A stretch of 64,000 bases of DNA from Tubulanus polymorphus (GCF_964204645.1 NW_027437441.1:1-64000); one strand, 5' to 3'. Positions 27,873-38,697 are shown, counted from the stretch's first letter. Notes: a model not told the origin generated them from the sequence alone. Program-made: numbers and translations.

Positions 27873-28201
27873 TTATTCAACAATTTCTAAATCATGATGG
27901 CCATCTTCATTTTTCCCGTGATAAATTATTCTATATCCTTCTAAATCTTTTAATTCGTCTGTATTTAATGTAATCCATTCATCGAGTAAAAATACTTTAT
28001 TAAAGTATCGTGTTGTACTAACATTACAATAACTCACATTTGCTGATATTTCTTCACCATATTTTGTTTTCATTTTTTTCTAATTTTAATATTTTATGTT
28101 CGATTTCTTGTGAAACATCGACTAATTTTTTATTTCATATTGTTTTTTGATGGTTCTATTCGGTTATTTATTGATACCAAGAATGCTTTCATGTCTTCCA
28201 T
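27873..28201 (-). pseudogene. Polinton copy C: small conserved polymerase-linked protein
   Basis: Minus-strand remnant of the small gene that follows polymerase B in copies A (43355-43590) and B (53720-54073). Shared pattern: TKYG near the start of the core, a hydrophobic strand-rich middle, and a C-terminus of YxGKNExGHHDxxxE. Here the 66-codon frame 27873-28073 is open, and a second frame from 28201 supplies an N-terminal piece, so at least one frameshift separates them. The role is unknown; position next to polymerase B and conservation across Polintons suggest a replication accessory protein, which is inference. In this copy the next gene downstream is the capsid gene, unlike A and B, so copy C has either a different order or a deletion. 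Confidence 0.6.
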
Positions 28202-28389
28202 TTATATAGAAAAAAATTAATGAGTGATGATGAGTGATTTATCGACCTCTCGATCACTGGTATGAAAACGCCATATTGTAATCACTTTCGTTCATAGTTC
28301 TACAGTACGGTAGTGCTTACAAAGTATCTCACATAAAGTTTACACCCACCAACTGCCGACCACTTAGCTGCGAGAGGTGCAGGATGCGC

Positions 28390-28525
28390 CACTGTTCTCC
28401 ACCACTTGTAATGGGACAGTTCTCCACCACTTGTAATGGTACTACAATCTCCACCAGTTGTTGTGGTACGAAGATCTTCACCAGTTGTTATGGGACTTAA
28501 CGATCTCTGTACCACTTGTTGTGTC
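28390..28525. repeat. Degenerate short tandem repeat
   Basis: Five or six imperfect units of about 25-28 bp built on ctccaccacttgtaatggg and variants such as ctccaccagttgttgtgg and accacttgttgtgtcacc. The units drift from left to right. It reads open on the minus strand for part of its length, but nothing suggests coding. Confidence 0.6.
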
Positions 28526-28760
28526 ACCTCGTTCTTCTCACTAATGCTGTCCCGCTGGATCTTCTATGAAACTGGTTCCTTTCGCTGACCTGCCTCTTCC
28601 TCATGTAAGTATTAACTACTAAACAAAGTGACAAAAAGCCATTCAGTCAAAATACTACCACACGTGACCCCCAGATGTAGCAAACCGCATTGTGAACAGT
28701 TTCTTTCCGTTTTCTTTGGATAATATTTTTCAGCTTCCCAGGATGAGGAACAGTGGCAGA

Positions 28761-28848
28761 GGGGCGAGCCAAGTGCAGTGTCAATTGGCCGTATCTACCT
28801 TTTGATGGTATAGATATTTTGGTTAGACACTACACTTAGGTGCGCCCC
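28761..28848. repeat. Small imperfect foldback (MITE-like)
   Basis: Left arm ggggcgagccaagtgcagtg and right arm cactacacttaggtgcgcccc pair imperfectly when folded, with an inner stem around ctaccttttgatggtatag. The size and GC-rich tip look like a short terminal-inverted-repeat element. No clear target duplication could be set, so family assignment is left open. Confidence 0.45.
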
Positions 28849-29145
28849 GAAAACGAACCACAAACCATTAGTGGAGATCGAAAGCTGCACATATCCTAAT
28901 CACTGAGATGCAACCCGAATGCGAAACGACTACTAGTGTTAGGTGTCGTGTTAGATGTCTGCTGTATCCAGAGCAGAGAAGTTTGGAGCTTAATATTGTA
29001 AAATAAGGACTATAATTGTTTAAATTTGTGTAGATATTTTGACTATACATTCCTGTTCAAATAGGAGTTTGAACAAGTTGAAGGGGGTGGTGTGATGGAA
29101 TATGTCCATCAGTCGTCTTCTATGTTGTAACTGGAGGGTGCTGCC

Positions 29146-29163
29146 CTCTCTCTCTCTCTCTCT
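29146..29163. repeat. (CT)n microsatellite
   Basis: An uninterrupted CT dinucleotide run of 18 bases directly follows gctgcc. Confidence 0.85.
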
Positions 29164-29671
29164 TGAAAAATACAGAACAATAGGTGATTGTGTTTATATC
29201 CTTTGTCCGCTGTTTTACTGGTTTTTGGGTTCTCGGAGTCGATATTTGGAGGAAACTTCTACTGTAGAATAGGACCTCGTTACAATCAGGTTTCACATTT
29301 AGTGAAGAATGACCCACAACTGGTGAAATATTTCTCCACTAGCCATTTTGTTAAGATTGCAAAAATCAATATTGCTTATTGTTGGAAAAATGATCTCATA
29401 CAACACAAACATCTAAAAATCAATAAGGGTGCATTAGATTTACTGCTAGAGTGTTACCTAGAGTGTCTCGAGACCTGACATGACAGGTTCTGGAAACTCG
29501 ACCTTTAGGGTCGAGCTACGTTTCCATACCTCAGAATACGGTGTCACTATGCCATCAAGGCGTGTCTACATCATCCATGTATATGACGTCACTGGCAGCA
29601 TATAAAGGACTTCACTGAAGAGTACTGTATTAGGATAGTCAAAGCGTCGAACTGCTCAAGGAAACATTATT

Positions 29672-29727
29672 TACATATAATGGACTTAATATCTTCCCAA
29701 CATATAATGGACTTAATATTTTCCTTA
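29672..29727 (+). repeat. 28-bp direct duplication
   Basis: Two adjacent copies of acatataatggacttaatat followed by a short pyrimidine tail (cttccca, then tttcctt). Period 28 bp. No gene is nearby. Confidence 0.7.
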
Positions 29728-31140
29728 CAATTGTGGGATTCTCTTTATATTATTAACTGATAAAATGTCTGCGAGCTCGTCGGATATGCTGATGACTAAT
29801 TCAAATTTTGCAGAATCAGATAACTATTTCGGATTTTGATAGGCAATATTATTTAGCTGTTTTATACAATATAAAAAGTATATAAAAGAGTATATAAAAA
29901 TAATAATACATGTAAAATTCAGTTTTTTTTCAATCATTATAATTTCCTACACAAAAGCCATTTTATCCGAAATATCAAAATTCATATCCCCTATATGAAA
30001 TTTTGACAACGTTTCAACACCAATGTATAATTAACTTCCTGCGTGGGATTGAAGAATGTTTTTCATTATATTCAGAGCATATATTTGGATTATCTTTTGA
30101 ATGTCAATTTAACAAAATATGATTTCTTTAGGAACAGATCCATGTCGGTTCAGTATGATCAGGGAGGCCACCTCCCCGGCCGGTATGAGGCATGTTTAGC
30201 ATTGGTTGACGTCTATGACGTCATGCCAATGCTAGTAAAATGGATCGAAAATAGTAGTACGAAAAAATAGCGCCGACTCTTCTCATTTTCATAGTAACTT
30301 CAAATTGTCACTCCATTCACGTAAAACATTAGAAACAGCTGAAAATGAGTAAAAAAATGTTTCAATTATTCCCCACAACATAGCGTCGCCAGATTTCTGA
30401 TTTAATGGTCCAAAAAGTTATTCGATCGCATTTTTCTCGTTCATTATCGGGTAGATGAGAGCGGGTTAAATAATCGCGTAGCGATATATCCGCATTGACA
30501 TTGGCAGTAAAGAATGGGGAACAGCCTCTTCTGAATAGAAAAACATAAAATTATGTACCTCCGGTTTATAAATATCACAGTGTTTGGATATCACTGTTAT
30601 TCCAACTAATATCAGTATCCATGGGATTATTTGGGATTAATCAGCGTCAGAATATGTATTTCTAGAGCAGTGGAACGGCAGCATTCTAGTGACTGAAACA
30701 CGTATGTGATCGTGCGGGAACGCCTTTACTAAAGTTAAAACCATTTCATGATGACACGAAACATCAAACGGTAAACGGTAGGCTACCACCATGATACGAT
30801 ATCACCAGTTGTTTATTGGAGGAAAATATCATTGTTAAGAACGCCGAGGACAACCGTGTTGTATCATCAATCAGTTGACTGACATTTAAAAATTCGATTC
30901 GGCTATATTCTAATATAAGTTTTCACTTTCGGACGCCCTACCCGCCTGCTGCGCACTCATAAGGCGGTAGCACCCTCTTACGCACTCGGCAGAGATTCGC
31001 TTTGTAATGCGCGCCGGGAAAAATACCTTTTATTAATCTTTTCCATGCGTTAAACAACAGTGATTTACGGGTGTTTGTCGCAAATTGCAATATTGCGATG
31101 GTTATTTGCCGCTGCTGTAGTTTTTTGGAATTGGATCGAG

Positions 31141-31368
31141 CGGCCTCGGTAGCTCAGTGAGATAAGGCGTGATGCTGTTGAATCCACTATCAATGCTGAG
31201 TGACAAGTGGGTTCGAGTCCTGCTGGCTGCGAACAGTGCGGGAAACACTTCAAAGGCCGTACGTACCGTCGTCAGGTTAAATGAACAATCCAATAGGAAT
31301 AGTCTTGGGAAACCAAGATCCAAACGACGTACGTAAAGCCAAACAAACAAAAAGACAAACAAACAATC
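31141..31368 (+). mobile_element. tRNA-derived SINE-like element
   Basis: A tRNA-like head contains a pol III A box (tagctcagtgaga at 31150-31162) and a B box (ggttcgagtcc at 31210-31220). The head is followed by an unrelated body and an A-rich tail (aaacaaacaaaaagacaaac, 31341-31360), the usual layout of a tRNA-derived SINE. The A-to-B distance is longer than in most tRNAs, which argues against a functional tRNA gene. The target duplication was not resolved. Confidence 0.5.
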
Positions 31369-32364
31369 ATCAGCCGGCCTCAGTGACACCAACGCCGGCA
31401 TCGCCCTCTGCGACGTTTTGCATGCGTACATGCATCAGAGCTTGGAGCTCTAAGATCAGAGGGTCTTGCAATTGCATTCAGGAAAATCGTTCTGTTTTTG
31501 TTTTCATTATTCAGTGGGGCCTAACAGTTCATGCGTAAAAATAGGTTTTTGTATCCAAATCTTGATTGATATAAATATCTTGGCTGGGACATGACGGAAA
31601 CATCAGAATAAACTAGTTTCGTCTTTTTAACAGAATCGCAATAATGAGATTTAACAGTACAAATGGCCTAGGCTAAATCGTTCGGCAGAAAATAAATTCA
31701 TTTTCAGGAATAAAATCGTACTAGACAAATAGACCTTTAAATCTGTGGTCCTCCCAATCAACATCGTCATAGAAGATTTGCCGGCAGATGTAAAACATTA
31801 TAACCACTTAATACCACAGTATAATCTACCAATGCTCCATGGGCCTCTTGTTTAAATAACTGTGAAGGAGTACTGATTCCACCTCCCAGACAGAATTCTA
31901 CAAAAATCATCAATTTCATGATATTTTTTTAACGAAAAAGATGTTTTGGTTATGCCCGTCTTAATCTAATCTAATTAATCAAATTCATCAATCTCGTCAT
32001 ATGCAAATTAATTATAATTCCCACTCCTTTTTTCTGCAGTTCTTCAGAGGTTTATGTGGAAAATACTCAAATGATATAAAAATCTTGCTCTTCCATTTTG
32101 AAATGCTTATTATAAATTCTTTTTGAAATTTTTCATTTCATTTCCCTCGCCTCCAATTTCGTGAGAAAGTCCATGCTCCGCGATGCGAGTAGGCTTGAAT
32201 TGAAAAGGTCTAAAGTAAGAGTAATTCCATAATTCTTAATAATTGATGCAGTAAACCTTGTCTAATTTGAAAGACAAAATAAAGGTTTTTATCAAAAATG
32301 TTGTATGACTTTCTATGAAGCACAATCGATATTCCATTATGAGAATGCCGGTTTGCTAGCGTAT

Positions 32365-33740
32365 CTATTTAAGTTTTCTGCTAAATATAATCGAAGGGAG
32401 GCCTATGTAAGGAACGTAAAAAAGTGTTTCGACCTTATCTTCCCTGACCATACTAGCGGGAGTATCATCACTACATTTGCTTTTCAAAAATCTTCTTAGA
32501 CACGAATTAAACAAATCTTGTGGGTAGCCATTTTTGTGGCAAACGTTTTCTAGGAAATCAATGTCTTGTGAGAAAACAAACCAACTACTGCTTATGGTAT
32601 ATGCTCTATGGAGCAGACATTGGATTAAGCCAAATTTCCATTTTTGAGGACACATAGCTGAAAAGTTTAAAATCAAGCTAGTGTAAGTTGATTTTCTAAA
32701 TACATGAGAAGTGAAGGTACCATCATCCGTTGTTGGGAGCAAAATATACGTATCTAGAAATGGAAGTGTAGACGGCCCTATTTCTGAAGTAAATTTAAGA
32801 TTTGGATGTAGTGCATTTAGTTTCTCCAGGAAAGATGCATGTATTGAATCAAGTCTGAATACACAGAAAATATCATCAACATAACGTAGGTATAACGATG
32901 GCGCGAAACTTTTCCCTGAACAATCATCTAGTAGCTTAAATTCAAAATAAGCCAGACAGAAATGAGCCATTGTGGGCCCTAGAGGGCTGCCCATTGTAAC
33001 TCCATCTACCTGTCGGTAGAATCTTTCGCGATACATAAAGATTCCACTTGTTGCTATTTTCATAAGTTGTTTAAAGGTAGCCTTATCAAAATCTGGTTTA
33101 GTAGTCGATCCATAGATATGGTCTGCTATAATATTGATTCTTTGTCCCAATGGTACATTAGTAAGTAGTGACACGACATCAAAGCTGATCAGTATATCAG
33201 TAGGTTTGAAATAGAATTGTTTCAATCGCTCTTAAAAACTGGAGGTACTGTCTAGCATGTAATTAGAAGGAATATGTGGTTTGATAATACTGTCAAGATA
33301 TTTAGCCAAATTATACTCTGCTGTGTTTAACATTGAAACTACAGGTCTGAAAGGAAGACCTGGTTTATGAGCCATAAAGTTTCCCTGGTTGGCTGCCAGA
33401 TGGATAAATCGATTCATAAACCTTTTTTACTAATCGAGTCTTTGACATTTTTTCGTAGATAATTTTTGATAGAATTTTCATTTCTTATCACTGGGTGCGA
33501 TAAATTTGGATTGACCAGAATTTCTTGAAACTTAGATTTGTCAAAATCAATGTTGTCTAGTTTTTCAAAATATTCATTTGAATTAATAATGACTATACCA
33601 TTTCCTTTATCAAAAGAACAAACCTCGATACCTGAGTAGTTTTTTAAGTCCCTAATAGTTCTATGGAAGTTTTGGCTAATCCAAGAACCACAAATAGTCT
33701 TTCCACTATGCAAAAACGACTGTGTTGCATGTCTCAAGTC
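32365..33740 (-). pseudogene. PLE-1 reverse transcriptase (inverted, broken)
   Basis: Three consecutive minus-strand frames join into one PLE reverse transcriptase. The N-terminal part has CSFDKGNGIVIINSNEYFEKL. The middle has HKPGLPFRPVVS. The C-terminal 286-codon frame (32365-33225) has FDVVSLLTNVPL (motif A), GVTMGSPLGP (motif B), and LRYVDDIF (motif C with the catalytic Asp pair), then WKFGLIQCLLHRAY typical of the PLE thumb region. A frameshift separates the last two frames near 33228, and a stop near 33414 separates the first two. The sequence ends at the inversion point after SIIFSRKLK. The enzyme would reverse-transcribe the element's RNA at a nicked target; this copy is dead. Confidence 0.85.
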
Positions 33741-33759
33741 TTTTTTTTCGTTTTTTTCA

Positions 33760-34220
33760 CACTTTTTTTCGTTCCTTACATAGGCCTCCCTTCGATTATA
33801 TTTAGCAGAAAACACAAGAGTCTATTCAAACAATATTACAACGTGGATATTCGTATTGTCTTTACTTCTTTCAAAATTAGGAACTACTTTTCACTCAAGT
33901 CCCATACTCCTTCACCCTTGTTGGCCAATGTAATTAGTAAATTCAAATGTTTGCGTGATACAAATAACACATACATTGGTTAAACAATGCGACATTTGGC
34001 TACAAGGGTAAAGGAGCATGGAACTTCGCCTTCAGCAATTAAGGAACATTTGACATCATGTAAAAATTGTGCATCAAATTTTTCTTTGAAAAACAACTTT
34101 TCAATCATTGATTCTGGAAAAAATGACTTTGAAATCACCATCAAAGAGGCATTATATATAAAATCCAAAAAAAACAAAATATTAACAAACAACTTTCCAC
34201 ACATGGTGTCTCATTTTTAC
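33760..34220 (+). pseudogene. PLE-1 GIY-YIG endonuclease domain
   Basis: Continuation of the PLE protein on the opposite strand. It starts in the duplicated VPYIGLPSIIFSRK segment, passes through FKIRNYFSLKSHTPSPL, and reaches the nuclease domain with NTYIG, the RHLATRVKEH helix bearing the catalytic Arg, and the IKEALYIK segment bearing the metal-binding Glu. The codon after YIG is TAA where the family has Lys (compare YIGKTKRHLA in PLE-2), so the frame is cut at 33979-33981. This nuclease would nick the target for priming. The cut frame and the inversion make it inactive. Confidence 0.8.
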
Positions 34221-34459
34221 TGAACGTATTTTGATATGTTTATAATCCATTTTTACTTTGTAAACTAGGCCACTTCACGCCTGCATTCTCTGTAATTTGT
34301 AACAGTATACTATGCATAGTTTGTATCTTTTCATGTCATTTCTTGAAAAGGACTCGAAGAGGTGAGTCGAAATCGATCGAAACGTTTGAACATGTAAATA
34401 AACTCATGAAGATTGTCATAGTTGCGTTTTTATTATTATTTAACTATCTGGATACTCTT

Positions 34460-35297
34460 CCGAAATTATACAGATTTAATTGACATGAAGAACTTAGAAG
34501 AACATAACAAAGGATATTTTCGGATATTGAATGTTATAGATATATTCAGTAGATACGCATGGTCAATTCCAATCAAAAATAAAACTGGTATAGAAGTAAC
34601 AAATGCGTTCAAGTTAATATTTAAAGAAGCTATCCCAGGTAAGATACAATTTGATGAAGGTTAGGAATTCTATACATGTAATAAACATTTTCAAAAACTA
34701 TTTTCTGATAACGATGTAGAGTATTTCTCAACACACTCAGACAAAAAAGCATCTATTATAGAAAGATTTAATAAAACATTGAAAACTAGAATGTGGAAAT
34801 ATTTTACTGCCAATGAAACATATAAATATATAGATGATTTAGTGAAAGGTTATGATAATTCTAAACATTCAAGTATTGGTATGAAACCTATACAAGCTAG
34901 AAAAGAAGATAATTCAGAAGTTGTTTGGGAACAATTTATACGGAGCATTTGTTACACATGATTTTGGAGAACCTAAATATCTAAATATCGAAAAACATTT
35001 TATAAAGGTTATACTCCAAATTTTACTGAAGAAATATTTAATATTAAAAAGATAATATTTACTAAACCTTTTGTATATAAATTAGTAGATTTAAAAGATG
35101 AAGAAATATTAGGTTATTTTTATGAACAAGAATTATCAATAATACCAAATCCAGATGAAACAGAATACAAAATAGAAAAAGTATTGAAAACAAAAACTCT
35201 TAAAGGAAAAAAGTATTCTTTGGTGAAATATAAACGGTATGATGATAAATTTAATGAATGGATTTTATCTAGTAAAATTAAAAGAGTAAATGAATAA
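34460..35297 (+). pseudogene. Polinton integrase with C-terminal chromodomain
   Basis: The rve-type DDE core is clear: TDLIDM with the first Asp, VIDIFSRYAWSIP, FDEG with the second Asp, and SIIERFNKTLK with the Glu about 40 residues later. After the core come HFIKGYTPNFTEEIF and, at the C-terminus, a chromodomain (IEKVLKTKTLKGKKYSLVKY, then FNEWILSSKI). Breaks: the N-terminus (zinc-binding domain) is lost to PLE-1, a TAG at 34662-34664 replaces the residue after FDEG, and a frame change near 34961-34990 separates the core from the tail. The last codons overlap the ATPase start by 8 bp, so the two genes formed one compact unit. Integrase would insert the element; the chromodomain would bind histone marks and bias targeting. 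Confidence 0.87.
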
Positions 35298-35901
35298 AGA
35301 TTTATTTATACTTGAACCGCATAATATGTTAGTAACTGGAGTAACAAATTCTGGTAAAACACATTTCATATTAGATTTGTTAGAAACTATTTATAAGAAT
35401 CATTTTGATAATATAATATTATTCTGTCCTACTTATGAAATGAATAAAACGTATAATAGGGATATACTTAAGATAAAAAAGTTTATTATATTAGATCCTA
35501 AAACAGTAAAAGAAAATTTAGATAATTGTATTAAGATAGCAATCGATAGTTATAAAGGTTCAAATACATTATTCATCGTGGATGATTGTGCTAATTTACA
35601 TGATTCAAAAGTTAGAGAAAGTGAACTATGTTATTTAGCTTTCTCTGGGAGACATTTTGGGATAACAACATGGGTTTCAAATCAAAATTATAATTCAATT
35701 GTGAAAGATTTTACGGAGAATATAAGATTTTTAGTTTTATTTTTTAACAAAGATAGAAAATCAATGCAACAATCATTGGAAGAAATTCAAATAATACCTA
35801 CTGAATTACATGATGAATATATGAATAAATTAAAAAGTAATAAAGGTTCAAAATTATTACTGAGACTACAATTTCCTTATGATTATAAATTTATAAAATA
35901 A
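35290..35901 (+). CDS. Polinton FtsK/HerA-type (A32-like) packaging ATPase
   Basis: Open frame of 203 codons. Walker A is GVTNSGKT at residues 17-24; Walker B is TLFIVDDC at residues 93-100 with the two acidic residues; a GRHFGITTWVSNQ segment at about 120-132 matches the conserved downstream motif of A32-like packaging ATPases. Length is slightly short for the family (usually 220-260), with little after the core. The start at 35290 overlaps the integrase stop, which supports it. In the virion stage this motor would push genome DNA into the capsid. It is one of the few genes of copy A with no visible break, though age suggests it is no longer under selection. Confidence 0.88.
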   Translation: MNKDLFILEPHNMLVTGVTNSGKTHFILDLLETIYKNHFDNIILFCPTYEMNKTYNRDILKIKKFIILDPKTVKENLDNCIKIAIDSYKGSNTLFIVDDCANLHDSKVRESELCYLAFSGRHFGITTWVSNQNYNSIVKDFTENIRFLVLFFNKDRKSMQQSLEEIQIIPTELHDEYMNKLKSNKGSKLLLRLQFPYDYKFIK

Positions 35902-35904
35902 GGT

Positions 35905-36200
35905 ATTTTAAGCATTTATGTATTAGATACGTATTTGATACCTTAATACGTCTAAGTTGCGTATTAGATACGTATTAGATACGTATTAGATACTTTAATA
36001 CTTAAAACCCCCTTTTTTGAAATATATATTATTATTGATTTTAATTTTTCAACTAATATATGAATAAGTTTGAAAATAATAGAAGTTTAGAATAAATTAA
36101 TACATATTAGATACATAAATACTTAAATATGTATTAGATACATAATACGTATTACGTATTAAATACTTAATACGTATTAAATACGTATTAGATACCTAAA
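35905..36200. repeat. AT-rich intergenic repeats of attagatacgt
   Basis: Many copies of acgtattagatacgtatt and variants (tattaaatacgtatt, tacttaaaaccccctttttt) fill the space between the convergent ATPase (+) and the next minus-strand gene. The same motif with the same cccccttttt end recurs at 46872-46960. A role in ending convergent transcription is possible but is inference. Confidence 0.65.
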
Positions 36201-36253
36201 TACTTAAAACCCTTTTTATTAACTATTATTTTATACCAATTTCAACTAATATA

Positions 36254-37106
36254 TCATGTGAGTTTGTAATAATTAACATCATTTTCATCACCATCCTCCA
36301 ATTCATCATCAGACTCTAACATTTTATTCAACCTATCTACCGGGTCATCATAAGTTTCTTCATTATAATCCTTTTTCATCCTATCTACCGCATCATCAAT
36401 AGTTACTACTTTCCGTTTCGTCCAATCTGTATCTATATAAGCTTCACTATCAATATGCTTTCCAGTAACTATATTTTCCTTATCCTCTTACTTAATGTTT
36501 GACCTTAATATTTTATTTACAATGTTTGATCCTAATATTTTATTAGCAGTTAAATCTAATTCATCTTTACTGAGTTCAGGTTCCTTAGATAAAAATTCGC
36601 CTAATAAATCTTTATATAAATCTTTGTCATTTACTTTTTTATTTGAAACAAACCTTGTTACATATCTAAATGGGTGTTCTATAAATTCTTTCAAACCAAC
36701 GCGTTTTATAACATTAGTAATATGTACAGCTGTATTCATATGGTTATTCCAATTTGATGGACTGTTTGAAAATTACAATAACCACAATAATTTCTATTTT
36801 CACTATAATTTAATATTATTCCATTATTATATGTAGAAGGTAAAAAATTATCAGATGTAGAAGGCAAAAACATTATCCGATGTAGAAGGTATAACATTAT
36901 CAGATGTAGAAGGTATAACATTATTATCAATTTCATTACTTAAAATATCAACAACACCACTTTTATTATTATCTATTTTACTTATTCTATATTTGAATTG
37001 ATTAAAGTATTCTCAAAAATACTTACTATTCATCATAAGGTATTATATGATATATATCTGATATCATTTCACTTGGACTTTGTATTTCATATATTCCTCC
37101 TTCCAT
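36254..37106 (-). pseudogene. Polinton gene downstream of capsid, unknown function
   Basis: A minus-strand start at 37106 opens a short frame (MEGGIYEIQSPSEM). After two frame changes comes a run of PSTSDN-type heptads (four DNA units of about 22-24 bp, 36835-36915), a cysteine pair NYCGYCNFQTVHQIG, and then a frame at 36739-36488 (AVHITNVIKRVGLKEF, HPFRYVTRF, KDLYKDLLGEFLSKEP). That frame meets one in-frame TAA and continues to TGA at 36254 with an acidic tail. I read these as one broken gene because spacing is tight and frames follow each other, but they could be two. I do not recognise the family. The position directly after the capsid gene is where Polintons often keep a protease, but no protease motif is visible. 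Confidence 0.4.
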
Positions 37107-37138
37107 TTATTATAGAATCTTTTATTAAAATTAAAATT

Positions 37139-38271
37139 TTAATACATAACATTATTTAATTGAGAATTTATAATATTTAATTGCGCGTCAGATATAATAT
37201 AAATGTGCATTTTGTAATTAAAACCTGCTTTTTCTTTTTCATGAATATTTGTATCCCATCTTTAGTGTTCTGTAGTTTTTTCCCAGAACCATGTAATAAG
37301 TTATCTTCAGATCATTCAGATCATTCTCATTCCTTGACAGAATATTTTATTGGCTATACCTTCGATAGTTATTTCTACTTTTGATATTTCCGGATTATAA
37401 TAATTATCAACATTTATTGCACCATTAGAATATGTTGCAATGGTAAAAAGTATTAATACACCTTTAATAGATCTTCTTGGGTAGTTGATATTCTCATTAA
37501 TTATTTCATCATTTGCATTGATTCATAGTGACAATTTTAAATTTTTCAATATAATCATATAATAATGAAAATCCTTGATTATATTGAGTTTGAATTATGC
37601 TAGCAATATTTTCATCAGTTACTCTATCATATTCTAAACATATATTCGATAATTTATATTAACCAATATCTTTAACAACGCTTGATAATACAATTTTATT
37701 AACAGGAGCAAAATTTATTTCAAATATAATATCTTGTATAGCATATTCATATAAAGGCGCATTATCATTTATCAATTCAAAGTCTAATGGAATTTTATAT
37801 TTGCTTCCATAAACTTTTTTTAATCAAATTATCTGTAGCATTAGTTACTACTGCATTATTAGCTTCACATCTTAATTTATTGTGGTTTTCTGATTGGATG
37901 CCTTGAAATATCATATTATTTCTATTTTCTTTTGTTAACCATAAATCTTTGTAATGTGCGAATAAATTATAATCATCTAATGAGAAAACTGTTTCTGGAC
38001 CGATCTTTATAGTTAATTTTTTAATCAAATATCTCCCAACATAATCTACGGCATGATTATTATTATTACCAGTTACATCTATATCAGCTGATAAATAAAT
38101 ACTATTTGGAACATAAAAAGTATTTTGATTTAATCGAGGGATTCTAACATATAAAGTTTCATCAGGATTAATATTAGAAGGATTATGAGTAATTATATGA
38201 TGAGATCTCTCTGCTTTAATAGCATTAGATATTCTAGAATTCTTAGAAGGATTTATATAACTCCCACTCAT
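37139..38271 (-). pseudogene. Polinton major capsid protein (double jelly roll)
   Basis: The N-terminal 158-codon frame (37795-38271) carries HHIITHNPSNINPDETLYV, a VPNSIYLSADIDV strand, VGRYLIKKLTIKIGPETVF and HYKDLWLTKENR. This is the opening pattern of Polinton/adintovirus hexon-like capsid proteins (ordered strands, then a YKDLW motif). Past a frameshift near 37795 the conserved core goes on in pieces: IPLDFELINDNAPLYEYAIQ, YKLSNICLEYD, RRSIKGVLILFTIATYSNGA, PEISKVEITIEG and CQGMRM, ending in DAQLNIINSQLNNVMY. A TAA after VVKDIG and further stops near 37530 and 37240 break it. Near-full family length is present, so it is a decayed full gene. The protein would trimerise to form the icosahedral shell. 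Confidence 0.85.
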
Positions 38272-38292
38272 TTATTTAACCAAAAAAATTAC

Positions 38293-38655
38293 TTATTTAT
38301 TTTTTATCATATTAACTAACCCAAAAATAATTACACTTACAACTGTAATTAAAAATAAAATAATATGTTCAGCAAAGTTAATAATATTTCCAGCAGATTT
38401 TAAAACAAAACCCACAATTGATGCTATAACTCCGGGTATGGCTGCAGCATATTTTTTAGATAGTTCCCATAGATATTTTGCAAATTTTTTTAACCATCTT
38501 TAACTTTATCCTGTATAGAATTATTATGACTTGGAGGTTTATCCGGTTTATTGGGTGTAGGCGTAGATTTTAATGAATTTGATATTGCTAAACCAATTGT
38601 TGTAAATATCATAGTTACGGCTGTTAGAATTGATGGTATTGTGATACCTTCTTAT
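38293..38655 (-). pseudogene. Polinton membrane-active virion-type protein (GITIPSILT family)
   Basis: Starts with EGITIPSILTAVTMIFTTIG, a hydrophobic N-terminal segment, then a Pro-rich linker (TPTPNKPDKPP), then after one frameshift near 38500 a helix WELSKKYAAAIPGVIASIVG followed by a hydrophobic C-terminal segment ending in short basic MIKNK. This arrangement (GITIPSILT opening, AAxPGxI helix, terminal membrane segment) recurs next to the capsid gene in many Polintons as I recall the family. Its function is not established; a virion or membrane-interacting part is the usual guess. Broken by the single frameshift. Confidence 0.6.
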
Positions 38656-38697
38656 TTAAATAATAACTTATAACTAATAACTCTATTAATATTATAA

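Larger units (their letters stand above)
28202..32364. other. Non-coding stretch between satellite/Polinton C and PLE
   Basis: Both strands hold only short open frames (up to 109 codons) with no recognisable motif and no family resemblance I can name. Base composition is near neutral, unlike the AT-rich Polintons. It contains the degenerate tandem repeat, foldback, CT tract, 28-bp duplication and SINE listed separately, and a short dyad at 30197-30234 (tagcattgg facing ccaatgcta around two gacgtc sites). The 96-codon frame at 29188-29478 (+) could be chance. Confidence 0.6.
32365..34440. mobile_element. Penelope-like element with inverted 5' portion (PLE-1)
   Basis: The reverse transcriptase half lies on - (32365-33740) and the GIY-YIG endonuclease half plus 3' end on + (33760-34440). 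A 54-bp stretch encoding VPYIGLPSIIFSRK is present at both ends of the inverted part in opposite orientation (32373-32426 and 33760-33813). The 3' end carries a PLE-style tail (gaggtgagtcgaaatcgatc, then gaaacgtttgaacatgtaaa and an A/T-rich end). The 3' end abuts the middle of the Polinton integrase gene, so the PLE inserted into copy A. The shape (inverted 5' part, direct 3' part, small duplication at the junction) is what twin priming produces in target-primed retroelements. Confidence 0.8.

Noticed and set aside
29188-29478. 96-codon frame as a gene
   Set aside because: No motif, no homologue I recognise, and no splice or promoter context; chance is sufficient.
31141-31235. Functional tRNA gene
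   Set aside because: A and B boxes are present, but the spacing is too long and the acceptor arms do not pair; an A-rich tail points to a SINE.
33414-33815. N-terminal residues MFSAKYNRREAYVRNEKKC of the 133-codon minus frame as PLE protein
   Set aside because: They are the antisense of the duplicated VPYIGLPSIIFSRK coding segment at the inversion joint, so the true PLE part starts after them.
36254-36739. Adenain-type protease
   Set aside because: Position would fit, but no His-Asp/Glu-Cys protease motif is visible in any frame.
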